From Mucilaginibacter sp. OK268 (GTDB lineage Bacteria > Bacteroidota > Bacteroidia > Sphingobacteriales > Sphingobacteriaceae): DNA of 64,000 nucleotides. A model generated the notes under the pieces. The model was not told the DNA's origin, searched no databases, and was given only the letters and a program-made list of their open reading frames with translations. A program made the translations under genes and the position numbers. The stretch lies in contig NZ_FNJV01000003.1 in the NCBI RefSeq assembly GCF_900103125.1, forward strand, positions 868,001 through 932,000, written 5' to 3'. How positions within the stretch are numbered: position 1 is the stretch's first letter; the number at the start of each line of letters is the position of its first letter. Positions 44,772 through 54,200 of this stretch are shown piece after piece.

Positions 44772-45958
44772 TCCCCCGGTTCGTAATCCACCGGCAGCAG
44801 ATCGGCCAGCTTGGCTTTGGACCAGGTACCTTCATAAAGCGGACTTGGGTTTGATACCACGATGCCGTTCATATCAAACAAAATATAGGCACTGGAAAGG
44901 CTTACAATACTGGTTTCATAATTGCCCATATCCAGCGGACGGTAAACATCTCTAAACTCCGTAGTTTCTTCTTTTTTGGTGTACACTACGTATAGCAGAT
45001 GCGGAAAAACAACAGCGTATATACCCTTTTCCTGTGTTTTGCGCAATATTTCGATGGATTGGTAAGGAACGCGAACCAGGTTTTCCCGGTTCCATTTGGT
45101 GAGGTTATTGATCCTGTACCAGTTTACCAGCGAATCGCGATTTGGGGCGATATCCCTGTATCTTTTGATCTTTTGCAGGATCAGGGCTTCGTCCGGGCGC
45201 TCCCGGTTCAGCATGCGTGTAAAGTCATGCGCTTCAAAACCTTCTTCTTTCAGCCTGTCTTTATATAACGACCGGTAAAAATGCTGCGCCGAACCGTAAT
45301 AGGCCAGCTCACGTTTCTGTTTCCAGATTTTTTTTTGCTCTGCCGAACCTGGTAGTTCTTCAAAAAGGGCCTTGCCAGCGTATTGTATGGTATGTTCAAT
45401 AGCATCGCTCAAAAAGTTTTTAAGCAGGAATTTGGTACGATACCCCAACGCGTGATTCTCCACCACCAGGAACTCATCGCCAGAGGCTTCCAGCTGCTGT
45501 TTGTTCCGATGATAAATGAGGTTGAGAATATGCGGATTAACCACCCGGCAAAGTTTGGAATTTTCGGTAGTCCCGATAAACTCACGCCTAAACTGTTCAT
45601 AGTTCTTTTTCCAGTCGGCCGCGCTACTCACTACTACTTCGCGCAACATCAGTACCTTTTGGGCAAGTTCAATATTGAGTTTTAACGGGGCTCCGCTAAC
45701 CTGTATGGTCTGCGAATAATCTTCGTAACCAACAGTAGTCACCACCAACTCATACTGGCCGGGTTTAACACCACCAAGCGTAAATGAGCCATCATCGGAT
45801 GTTACCGTGCCATAAGTAGCGTTGCTTAAAAACACGCTGGCCCTGGCTACCGGGTTTTTGCCATTGGCATTAACAACCGTACCGGTAATAGTAGTATTTT
45901 GAGCTATTACTACAAAGGGACACGCTATAAAAAGAAGGATAATCCAATAAGGCCGCAT
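44768..45958 (-). CDS. Exported CarboxypepD_reg-domain protein
   Basis: 396 residues from ATG 45958. Signal peptide (PYWIILLFIACPFVVIAQ), then a carboxypeptidase-like regulatory beta-domain (TITGTVVNANGKNPVARASV, YGTVTSDDGSFTLGGVKPGQ, YELVVTTVGYEDYSQ). The rest is a charged region with no recognised domain. Such proteins are usually periplasmic or outer-membrane. It sits between ccmB and ccmC. Confidence 0.8.
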   Translation of the reverse strand: MRPYWIILLFIACPFVVIAQNTTITGTVVNANGKNPVARASVFLSNATYGTVTSDDGSFTLGGVKPGQYELVVTTVGYEDYSQTIQVSGAPLKLNIELAQKVLMLREVVVSSAADWKKNYEQFRREFIGTTENSKLCRVVNPHILNLIYHRNKQQLEASGDEFLVVENHALGYRTKFLLKNFLSDAIEHTIQYAGKALFEELPGSAEQKKIWKQKRELAYYGSAQHFYRSLYKDRLKEEGFEAHDFTRMLNRERPDEALILQKIKRYRDIAPNRDSLVNWYRINNLTKWNRENLVRVPYQSIEILRKTQEKGIYAVVFPHLLYVVYTKKEETTEFRDVYRPLDMGNYETSIVSLSSAYILFDMNGIVVSNPSPLYEGTWSKAKLADLLPVDYEPGD

Positions 45959-46104
45959 TAACAAGGGATACAATTTTTTTCCAAGGTACTAAAAAACACT
46001 TTTTTTATGAACGCTTGATGAAATTGCCGGGCATTTATTTATTGCTACAAGAAAGTTACAATGAATGTTGGTTTGATAACTCCCACTTATGTCATCGCGA
46101 AGAG

Positions 46105-46268
46105 TAATAGCCCATGATTAGACATTTGTCTAAAAAGGGTGTCATGCTGAGCTCCGTCGAAGCATGGTGGGTGGGCCTCTGCGCTCTACCCTTCGACGGA
46201 GCTCAGGGCGACAGCTCTACTTTTTGTGATATTATTGATGTACTATGTCTAAATCATCGGCTATTACC
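46105..46268. repeat. Family A composite with outer arms
   Basis: Outer arms AGTAATAGCCCATGATTAGA and TCTAAATCATCGGCTATTAC enclose a family A core (46139-46214). Same organisation as 5278-5440. Confidence 0.8.
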
Positions 46269-46313
46269 ATCGCGAGGAGGTATGACGACGCAATGACATG
46301 AATTTTAGTATTT

Positions 46314-46355
46314 AAACGTCAACGGGAGACACAATGTATTCTCCCGTTGACGTTA
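46314..46355 (-). terminator. Terminator of ccmB
   Basis: AACGTCAACGGGAGA / TCTCCCGTTGACGTT, 15-bp perfect stem with 10-nt loop. Confidence 0.8.
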
Positions 46356-46357
46356 TT

Positions 46358-46394
46358 TTCTCTTGATTCCTGATTCTTATCTCTTGATTCTCCC
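46358..46394. repeat. Single-arm heptad array (CTCTTGATTCCTGATTCTT)
   Basis: CTCTTGA TTCCTGA TTCTTAT CTCTTGA TTCTCCC. It abuts the ccmB stop. Confidence 0.7.
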
Positions 46395-46406
46395 TACGGG
46401 CTCTTT

Positions 46407-47090
46407 TCAATCTCGCCACAAGTACGGAAACAGTAAAAGCGCGGTGGTAATCACGATAGCGTTGATGGCGAACAAAACACCTATATTGCCCAGGCTCAGG
46501 CTCCTGTCTATCCCATCCATCGCGTTTTTACTTAGGCGGATAAGCACCAGGATCACCGGTATGATAACCGGGAAGCTCAGGATAGCCATCAGTGTACCAT
46601 TATTACCTGCTTTGGAGGCGATGGCCGATATCATAGTAAACACCGTTGAGAAGCTCAGGCTGCCCAATAACACGGTTAAAAAGTAAAACAGGGGATCGCC
46701 AAGGGTATTGGTAAAAAACACCATGTAAACCAGCAAGGCCAGGATACTTAGCAAAGACATCAGCATAACATTATATATGGTCTTGGACAGGATAATGGCC
46801 TGCGGACTGGCTATGGAATAATAATAAAGCAGGCGGCTCTTGCTCTCCTGCATAAAACTTTTGGCAATAGCATTAACCGAAGCAAACAGCATAATGATCC
46901 AGAACAGTACATTCCATACTACTTTGTAGCCATTGCTGCCGCTAAAACCCGGGGTAAGGTTAAAGGAGATGTAGCAAATAAATACGGTTGATACCACGTA
47001 TAGCAAAACACCATTAAAAGCATATTTTGATCGCCATTCGAGCAAAATCTCTTTTTTAAGCAGATGCCAGGTTTCGTTAACGAGTTTCAT
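46407..47090 (-). CDS. ccmB: Heme exporter protein CcmB
   Basis: 227 residues from ATG 47090; an in-frame ATG at 47117 would add 9. Six membrane helices, N-terminal LLKKEILLEWRSKYAFNGVL and QESKSRLLYYYSIASPQAII are CcmB hallmarks. CcmB pairs with the ATPase CcmA. ccmA is not in the window. Confidence 0.9.
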   Translation of the reverse strand: MKLVNETWHLLKKEILLEWRSKYAFNGVLLYVVSTVFICYISFNLTPGFSGSNGYKVVWNVLFWIIMLFASVNAIAKSFMQESKSRLLYYYSIASPQAIILSKTIYNVMLMSLLSILALLVYMVFFTNTLGDPLFYFLTVLLGSLSFSTVFTMISAIASKAGNNGTLMAILSFPVIIPVILVLIRLSKNAMDGIDRSLSLGNIGVLFAINAIVITTALLLFPYLWRD

Positions 47091-47110
47091 GGCGTCAAAG
47101 GTAATTATTT

Positions 47111-47150
47111 GGTTCATTTGTTCATTAGGTTTATTGGTTCAATGGTTTTG
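47111..47150. repeat. Octad array (TTCATTTG type) at the ccmB start
   Basis: TTCATTTG TTCATTAG GTTTATTG GTTCAATG GTTTTG. It covers the upstream alternative start of ccmB. Confidence 0.6.
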
Positions 47151-47181
47151 CCGGGTGGAGCGTGCTGCGTTTTTTCTCTTC

Positions 47182-47275
47182 ATGTCATTGCGAGGAGGAA
47201 CGACGAAGCAATCTCGTAGCTATTCTAATCCATGAGAACGCGAGGAGATTGCCACGCTACGCTCGCAATGACATA
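47182..47275. repeat. Family B palindromic repeat
   Basis: TGTCATTGCGAGGAGGAACG ACGAAGCAATCTCG ... CGAGGAGATTGCCACGCTAC GCTCGCAATGACA. Confidence 0.85.
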
Positions 47276-47431
47276 TAGGGAATACGAAGCGTATCTACAA
47301 TTGCAATGACGCCTTTTTTATGAGATCGTCTTGACGCATGCATTTGCTCAATTGCGCCGATTGCATTATTTTTGAAAAATAAATCACATTGCCTCCGGCA
47401 ACCCATTATCAACCTGTAAAAAATAAAATTC

Positions 47432-47917
47432 ATGCCCATTGCTTATTGTAATACACCGCTTGGCATAACCCGTATTATTGAAGAGGATGGTTTTATCGCT
47501 TCCATATCGGCGCGGGATGAGGAGTATGAAATTACACCGGCATCTACCCCATTGCTGCAAATGGCCATCGATCAGTTAGATGAGTATTTTAAAGGCGAGC
47601 GTAAGGAGTTTGATCTGCCCTTGAAGCAAGCGGGCACCCCTTTTCAGCAGCAGGTTTGGGATGAGTTATTGCAAATAAAATATGGGCGTACCATTACCTA
47701 TGCCCAGCAATCAAACCAGATGAATAGTCCGCTGGCCATAAGGGCTATAGCTTCGGCAAATGGCAAAAATGATTTGTGGATAGTAGTGCCCTGTCACCGC
47801 GTTATAGGTTCGGATGGTAGCCTTACTGGTTATGCTGGTGGCCTTTGGCGGAAGAAATGGTTGCTGGAACACGAAGCCAAAGTGATGGGCATAGGCCAAA
47901 CCAAGCTCGATTTTTAA
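47432..47917 (+). CDS. ogt: Methylated-DNA-[protein]-cysteine S-methyltransferase
   Basis: 161 residues. Active-site motif IVVPCHRVIGSDGSLTGYAG with the acceptor Cys, preceded by FQQQVWDELLQIKYGRTITY and AIRAIASANGKN. Repairs O6-alkylguanine by suicidal transfer. Single-domain Ogt/AGT type without an Ada domain. Monocistronic, convergent with the signalling operon. Confidence 0.93.
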   Translation: MPIAYCNTPLGITRIIEEDGFIASISARDEEYEITPASTPLLQMAIDQLDEYFKGERKEFDLPLKQAGTPFQQQVWDELLQIKYGRTITYAQQSNQMNSPLAIRAIASANGKNDLWIVVPCHRVIGSDGSLTGYAGGLWRKKWLLEHEAKVMGIGQTKLDF

Positions 47918-47920
47918 CGC

Positions 47921-49849
47921 TTATACCACGGTCTTTAGCAACTGGCTCATTTTTTCGTGCAGCTGATACGGCTGAAATGGTTTTGCCAGTACATCATTCA
48001 TACCTGAAGTAATCGCCTGTTCCTGCTCGTGTCCAAACGAAGATGCCGAAAGGGATATAATAGGTATGCTCCTTTTGGGTTCTTCAAAATCAACCCGTAT
48101 AGTGCGGGCGGTTTCATAGCCGTTCATTTCGGGCATATGCGTATCCATTAAAACAAGGTCGTATTTTTTGGCTTTCAGTTTTTCGATCAGTTTGCGTCCG
48201 TTGTCTACCATTTCAACATCTACATTCCAGTCTTTGAGCATTTTCGACAGCATAAACTGGTTCACCATGTTATCTTCGGCCACCAAAACGGTGATATTGT
48301 TAAAAGGGCTTAGGACCTTATCGGGTTTACTGCTCATTTTTTCAACGGGTTTTGCTGCTATAGTATGCCAGTTTATAAAATTAAAAGTACTTCCTTTACC
48401 TAACTGACTGCTCACCGTAAGCTCCCCGCCTTTTAACTCGGCCAGTTTTTTTACAATAGTTAGCCCGAGCCCGGTACCGCCATATTTACTTACGGTATCT
48501 TCTTCGGCCTGTTCAAATGATTCAAAAATTTTGCTTAGCCGGTCGGCCGGAACTCCAATGCCCGAATCTTCCACGCTATATTTTAGTTTAACCTTATCGT
48601 TATGCTTTTGCAATACCGATACTTTCAGCTTAACATATCCCCGCTCGGTAAATTTGATGGCATTGCTCAACAGGTTCATCAGGATCTGGTTCAAACGCAG
48701 CGAATCAACCATGAGGTTTGGCGGCACGTTATCTTCTATTTCCAGTATAAATTCGATATTACTTTCATCAGCCCTGAATTTTAGCAGGTCAAAAGCCGAT
48801 TTGATGAGATCGCGTATATTATTAGGTGTACGTACAATGTTAAACTTGCCCGCTTCTATTTTGGATATATCCAGCACATCGTTGATAACGCCCAGCAATG
48901 ATTTTGATGAGGTTTCCAATAAATTAAGCATGTTCTTTTGCTGCTCATTTAAATCGGTACGCAACAACAGGTCGGTTATGCCAATGATGCCGTTAACTGG
49001 TGTGCGCAATTCGTGGCTCATATTGGCCAAGAAAGTTTCCTTTACCTTTTTGCTGTATTCGGCATTTTCTTTCGACTTGATCAGCTGCTCCTGGTAACTC
49101 TTTTGCGGAGAGATATCGCTGATGTTTAAAAAGATGATTTTATTATGATAGGATGCACGGCACTCTACCCATATCACCCGTTTATCAAAGGTTTCAAACT
49201 GCAATTCAAAAACGGCAAAGTTCAGGTTATCCTTTATGATCTCGCCCAGCTTTTTACGAAACAGTGTCTTCTGGTTTTCAACCGCCAGATCAATGATACT
49301 TTTGCCCAGCAACTCGGCCGATTTAAAACTCATAATGGTTTCAACCGCCGGATTAATGTTACTGATGCGGAGGTTTTGCGCATCAACTGAACAAATGATA
49401 TCGGCAGAGTTTTTTACGACGATGGCAAAGTTCTGTAGCTCTTCATTCTTTAACCTGATCTCGGCCTGGCTGCGTGCCAGGTGCACAAATGAATCAACCT
49501 TGGCCGATGTGATGTACGGATCAAGGGGTTTATACAAGTAATCAATAGCACCCGTACCCAAACCTTTCACCGCGTATTTAGCTTCTTTGGATATGGCGGT
49601 CACAAATATCACCATGATATCCCGGGTACGCGGATTTGATTTGAGCATTTCAACCAGCTCAAAACCATCCATCTCTGGCATTTGCACATCAATAAGGGCA
49701 ATAGCAATATGCGTGTCCCATGCAATTTTCAGGGCCTCATTTGGCGATGTTGTAGAAAATATACGAATATCATCGCGCTTCAATAATGCTTCGAGCGCAA
49801 CAATATTTTCTTCTCTATCATCAACAATAAGAATATTAACGGGACTCAT
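47921..49849 (-). CDS. Hybrid sensor kinase, REC-PAS-HisKA-HATPase-REC
   Basis: 642 residues, no membrane segment. N-terminal receiver (NILIVDDREENIVALEALLK; phospho-Asp in LIDVQMPEMDG), PAS domain (about 140-260, NSADIICSVDAQN), HisKA with NMSHELRTPVNGIIG, HATPase boxes (NQILMNLLSNAIKF, EDSGIGVP, GGTGLGLTIVKKL) and a C-terminal receiver (VLVAEDNMVNQFML; LVLMDTHMPEMNG). Last gene of the operon with the CHASE3 kinase, cheR and cheB; 20 nt from cheB. Probably phosphorelay output without a DNA-binding domain. Confidence 0.9.
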   Translation of the reverse strand: MSPVNILIVDDREENIVALEALLKRDDIRIFSTTSPNEALKIAWDTHIAIALIDVQMPEMDGFELVEMLKSNPRTRDIMVIFVTAISKEAKYAVKGLGTGAIDYLYKPLDPYITSAKVDSFVHLARSQAEIRLKNEELQNFAIVVKNSADIICSVDAQNLRISNINPAVETIMSFKSAELLGKSIIDLAVENQKTLFRKKLGEIIKDNLNFAVFELQFETFDKRVIWVECRASYHNKIIFLNISDISPQKSYQEQLIKSKENAEYSKKVKETFLANMSHELRTPVNGIIGITDLLLRTDLNEQQKNMLNLLETSSKSLLGVINDVLDISKIEAGKFNIVRTPNNIRDLIKSAFDLLKFRADESNIEFILEIEDNVPPNLMVDSLRLNQILMNLLSNAIKFTERGYVKLKVSVLQKHNDKVKLKYSVEDSGIGVPADRLSKIFESFEQAEEDTVSKYGGTGLGLTIVKKLAELKGGELTVSSQLGKGSTFNFINWHTIAAKPVEKMSSKPDKVLSPFNNITVLVAEDNMVNQFMLSKMLKDWNVDVEMVDNGRKLIEKLKAKKYDLVLMDTHMPEMNGYETARTIRVDFEEPKRSIPIISLSASSFGHEQEQAITSGMNDVLAKPFQPYQLHEKMSQLLKTVV

Positions 49850-49869
49850 TGGTTGCTAATGTAAGTGAA

Positions 49870-50460
49870 TTACTGTGTATGTAAAAGTTTAAATATCTCA
49901 TCTGTATGTAATATATACCCGGCTCCTCCATTGTTAATGGCAGCCCCGGGCATTTCATCCATTTCAGCATCTTCCGGATGCTGGGCTATGGTAACCGCCC
50001 CGCTGTTTCTTAATTTAAGCATCCCATCGGCGCCATCCTGGTTTGCGCCCGATAATAAAATGGCCATGCAGCGTTCTTTATAAACATCAGCGGCGCTTTC
50101 AAAAGTTACATCAATTGATGGTTTTGAATACCAGACCGCCTCTGATACATCCAAACTAAAATACCCGCCCTTTTCTATCAGGGTATGGTAATTGGCCGGC
50201 GCTATATAAATAGTATTTTTTTCAAGAACGTCTTTATCTTCAATTTCGCGGAGTGACATATGACTGTTCTCGGCAAAAAGTTTTGCTATTTCACTAAAAA
50301 AGTTCCGCTTACGGTGAATAACAATGATCACTGTTTTACCCAGATCGGCCGGAAGCAATTTTACCATCTGGAACAAAAGTTTAAACGAGCCCGCAGAACC
50401 ACCCAGTAACAATAATTCGGTAGTGCGCCAGCGTTCGAGTAAATTTTTATCAGGTCCCAA
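49870..50460 (-). CDS. CheB-type protein-glutamate methylesterase domain, stand-alone
   Basis: 196 residues, only the catalytic CheB domain without an N-terminal receiver. Ser in LLLGGSAGSFKLLFQMVKLL, His in VIVIHRKRNF, Asp in SGANQDGADGMLKL. Overlaps cheR by 11 nt. No chemotaxis receptors, CheA or CheW are in the window, so it may modify a non-motility sensor. Confidence 0.9.
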   Translation of the reverse strand: MGPDKNLLERWRTTELLLLGGSAGSFKLLFQMVKLLPADLGKTVIIVIHRKRNFFSEIAKLFAENSHMSLREIEDKDVLEKNTIYIAPANYHTLIEKGGYFSLDVSEAVWYSKPSIDVTFESAADVYKERCMAILLSGANQDGADGMLKLRNSGAVTIAQHPEDAEMDEMPGAAINNGGAGYILHTDEIFKLLHTQ

Positions 50461-51280
50461 TTTTTTGATAAATATTTTCCTTGTGATTAATCACCTTGAA
50501 CTTTCGTTTAAAAGTATCAGACCGTATGGTTTCCTTACTGCCTAAACATAAATAACCTAACGGGCACAGGCTTTTATAAAACAATTCTAATATCCGTTCC
50601 TGCAGTTCCGTTTCAAAATAAATAAACACATTGCGGCAGCTGATGAGTTGAAACTCGTTAAACACATCGTCAGATACTAAATTATGCACCGAAAATAAGG
50701 TGTTCTGTTTTAACTCATTATGCACCGATGCCGCATCATACAAAATAGTAAAATTATCTGATATGGAACCTTTTAAGCCCGTAAACTGATAATTTTCGGC
50801 ATAGCTTTTTATATTGCGCAAACTATATATCCCTTTACGGGCTTCCCTCAATACTTCGGTATTGATATCGGTACCGTAAATGAATGATTTTTTGCTGAGC
50901 CCTGCCTCGCGCAGTAATATGGCCAGGGAGTAAACCTCTTCGCCTGTAGAACAACCCGCGCACCATATTTTGGCATGCTGGTAGGTTGACAGGTAGGGCA
51001 TTACCTGTAAGTTCAGTGCTTTATAAAACGAGGGGTCACGAAACATCTCGGTAACGTTCACCGTAATTTCCTCTAAAAAATATTGAAAAAAATGCTGATC
51101 ATTCACCAGGGTGTGTTTCAGATCATAGAACTCCATTTTTTTCAATTGCATTATCCTAACCACCCGCCTTTTTAACGAAGCTTTGGTATAACCAGCAAAA
51201 TCAAACCCGTGCACCCTTCTTACCAGGTCAATCAGTTCGGTTATTTGGGTGGGTGTTATTACAATAGACGTATCACTCAT
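50450..51280 (-). CDS. CheR-type protein-glutamate methyltransferase
   Basis: 276 residues. N-terminal helical domain (RRVHGFDFAGYTKASLKRRV), SAM-binding KIWCAGCSTGEEVYSLAILL, NVTEMFRDPSFYKAL and FQLISCRNVFIYFETELQER. Methylates glutamates of receptors in chemotaxis; here it is in a kinase operon. Starts 1 nt after the CHASE3-kinase stop and overlaps cheB by 11 nt. Confidence 0.92.
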   Translation of the reverse strand: MSDTSIVITPTQITELIDLVRRVHGFDFAGYTKASLKRRVVRIMQLKKMEFYDLKHTLVNDQHFFQYFLEEITVNVTEMFRDPSFYKALNLQVMPYLSTYQHAKIWCAGCSTGEEVYSLAILLREAGLSKKSFIYGTDINTEVLREARKGIYSLRNIKSYAENYQFTGLKGSISDNFTILYDAASVHNELKQNTLFSVHNLVSDDVFNEFQLISCRNVFIYFETELQERILELFYKSLCPLGYLCLGSKETIRSDTFKRKFKVINHKENIYQKIGT

Positions 51281-51281
51281 A

Positions 51282-54200
51282 CTAACTCTCTAACCACAAC
51301 TGCATCAATGAAATAAGCCTGTCCATATCAACCGGTTTTGTAATATAATCATTAGCGCCGGCCGCTATGCACTTTTCCCTGTCATCTTTCATCGCTTTCG
51401 CAGTTAAAGCTATTACAGGCAACTTGGCCCATTTGTTTTGCTTGCGTATGTACCTGGTGGCTTCGTACCCGTCCATCTTAGGCATCATGATATCCATCAA
51501 CACGATATTAATGTTGGGCACCTCCTCCAGCTTGGCAATGGCTTCTTCGCCATCATTGGCTATCTCCACAATCAGGTCATAACTTTGCAGGGCGCTGCTT
51601 AATGCAAAAATGTTACGCATATCGTCATCAACAATAAGCACTTTTTTCCCTTTAAGGGCACCTTTACCTTTTGAGGGTAGTTTTACTTTGGCAAATGCCG
51701 GTGTCTGATCATATTGGGCACTGTTTGATTCGCTGATCTTGTTCAGGAACAGGTTCACTTCGTCGATCAACCTGTCAGCAGATTTGTTGGTTTTTACCAC
51801 CATAGCGTTGGCATACTGCATCAAACGGTTAACCGATGCCTTGTCAAGCTCCATGGCTGTGTTTACAATTACCGGGAGCGAGGCGAAACGTTCCACCTCC
51901 TTGATCTTATCCAGCAGGTCGAGCCCTGATATATCGGGCAGGTTCAGATCCAGTATCACGCACTGGTATTCGTTTTCATGCAGCATCCTGAAGGCCGATT
52001 CGCCATCAAAGGCCTGGTCAACCGTGATACCCTGGCCCTGCATCATATCCTTTAATGCCTGGCTCTGGGCCTTGTGATCCTCAACCAGTAATATCTGTTT
52101 AAATTTGGTACCGCTTTGCAGCATGATATCGGCAAAAAGCTTATCCAGTGTTTCGGTATTGATCGGTTTTTTCAGGAAACTGATGGCACCTTCTTTGCGT
52201 ACCCGGTTTGCTGCCGCATCACCCGCCGACATTAAATGCACCGGTATGTGCATAGTTGCTTCATTATGTTTGAGCTCTTTCAGTATCTGCCATCCATCTT
52301 TACCCGGTAGCATAATATCCAGTATCACGGCATCAGGCATATTTTCCTTCACGGTTTCAACAGCGTTAGTTCCTTCATGAACCATCACCGATTTATAGCC
52401 ATGATCGCGCGCGTAATCCTGCAATATGTGGGCAAAGTTCTTGTCATCTTCCACAATAACCACCAATGGTTCGCGGTTAGTGTCGATGGCAGGTTTGGCG
52501 GCCGGTGCTAAAACTGGGTTTTCGGCCCTGAAGGTTTGCGCCGTTGGTAGGATCTCCTCTTCATGAGGCGCTACCTGTATAGCTTTCAATGGTATGGTCA
52601 ACACAAATTCGCTGCCTACACCCTGTTCACTGCTCAGGCTGATGCTGCCGCCAAGCAGCATAGCCAGCTCCCGGCTTATAGAAAGACCTAAGCCCGTACC
52701 GCCATACTTACGACTGGTTGATCCATCGGCTTGTTGAAATGCCTCAAATATGATGCGTTGCTTTTCGGCAGGGATACCGATACCCGAATCTTTAATGGCG
52801 AAACTGATAGTCGCTTCTTTTTCACCAGGGCGGGCGGTGATGGATATAGAACCGTTTTCGGAAGTAAATTTAAAGGCGTTGGAAAGCAGGTTTTTGATCA
52901 CCTGTTCTACACGTACCTTATCGGTAAATATGATTCGCGGCAGGTTTTTACTAACACTGGTGGTATAATTGATCTTTTTGTTACTGGCTACCTCTGCAAA
53001 AAGCATTTCCATATCGCCCAAAATATCGGATACTTTAATATCCTCATTTTGCATATCCAGTTTGCCCGACTCAATTTTCGACAGGTCGAGGATATCATTG
53101 ATCAGCGTAAGCAGGTCGTTTCCGGCATTAAATATTACACTGGCATATTTCACCTGGTCTTCAGACAGGTTTAGTGGCTTGTTATCTTTTAGTATGCGGG
53201 CCAGTACCAGGATACTGTTGAGCGGTGTGCGCAGCTCATGGCTCATGTTGGCCAAAAATTCCGATTTGTATTTACCGGTTACTTCCAGTTCATCAACTTT
53301 AAGATTGATGGCGGCGCGGGCTTGTTCAATAGCTTCGTTCTTTTCTTCCAGCAGGCTTGCCTTTTCTTCCAGTTCGGCGTTAATGGTACGTAACTCTTCC
53401 TGCTGAACGCGCAATTCTTCTTCCGATGCCTGCAACATTTCTGTTTTGTTCACCAACTCTTCGTTGGTAACGCGCATTTCTTCCTGTTGTGCTTCCAGTT
53501 CTTCGGCCTGTTGCTGGGTTTCCTCAAACAGGTCGTGCATAATGGTACGCGCCTGGGCGGTATTTACGGCAATACCAATATCGTTGGCCACGGCCAGTAT
53601 ATAATCATTGCTGTGCGCAGGCAGTTGGCCCATGTAAGCTACTTCCATTACCCCTTTCAATTTTTTGTCAAAAAAGAAAGGAACAATAAAGTTTTCGGTT
53701 AAAGTTTCTTTGATCACCGACGATTCCAGGTCGAACTTCTCATTCAGCTTGCCTTTAACAACCGCAGCCTTTTGATCTTGTGCTACCTGTCCCAGCCATC
53801 CTTCGGATAATTGAACAGTTTTCTTGATCAGATCGGGATTATGAAAAGCGTACGAAGCATATAACTCCAAGCGTTGGTGCGTTTCGTTGTACAAGTACAA
53901 TGTGCCTGCAGATGCATTGGTGTGGGTACAAACTTCGGTAAGTATATTGCCGGATAGTTCCCTTTCGCTTTGCTGGCCCTGCATTTTTTCGTTCAGCTGC
54001 CCGGTTCCGGTAAGCAGCCAGTTTTTGGCCTCGTTTTCGGCCAGTACTTTACCCAGTTCAATATTGGCTACTTTAATTTCGGCCTCAATTTTTTTCTGCT
54101 GATCAAAAGTGCGTTGTATGTAAAAGAATAGTATCAGGATAATGATCAGAAATATCAACGAACCACCCACAATAACCCGGATGGCTGTAGTGGAAGCCGT

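Larger units (their letters stand above)
45959..46406. other. Gene-free stretch of repeats between ccmB and the CarboxypepD_reg gene
   Basis: Holds a complete family A composite (46105-46268), a degraded family B arm (about 46265-46300), the ccmB terminator and a one-arm heptad array. Confidence 0.75.
47091..47431. other. Intergenic repeats between ccmB and ogt
   Basis: Octad array at 47111-47150 and a complete family B palindrome at 47182-47275. No ORF supported. Confidence 0.7.

Noticed and set aside
46114-46296. 60-codon ORF in the gap upstream of ccmC/ccmB
   Set aside because: Translation of the family A composite repeat.
49870-51280. CheR/CheB as evidence of a chemotaxis cluster
   Set aside because: No CheA, CheW, CheY-only protein, receptors or flagellar genes are present; the operon is kinase-centred.
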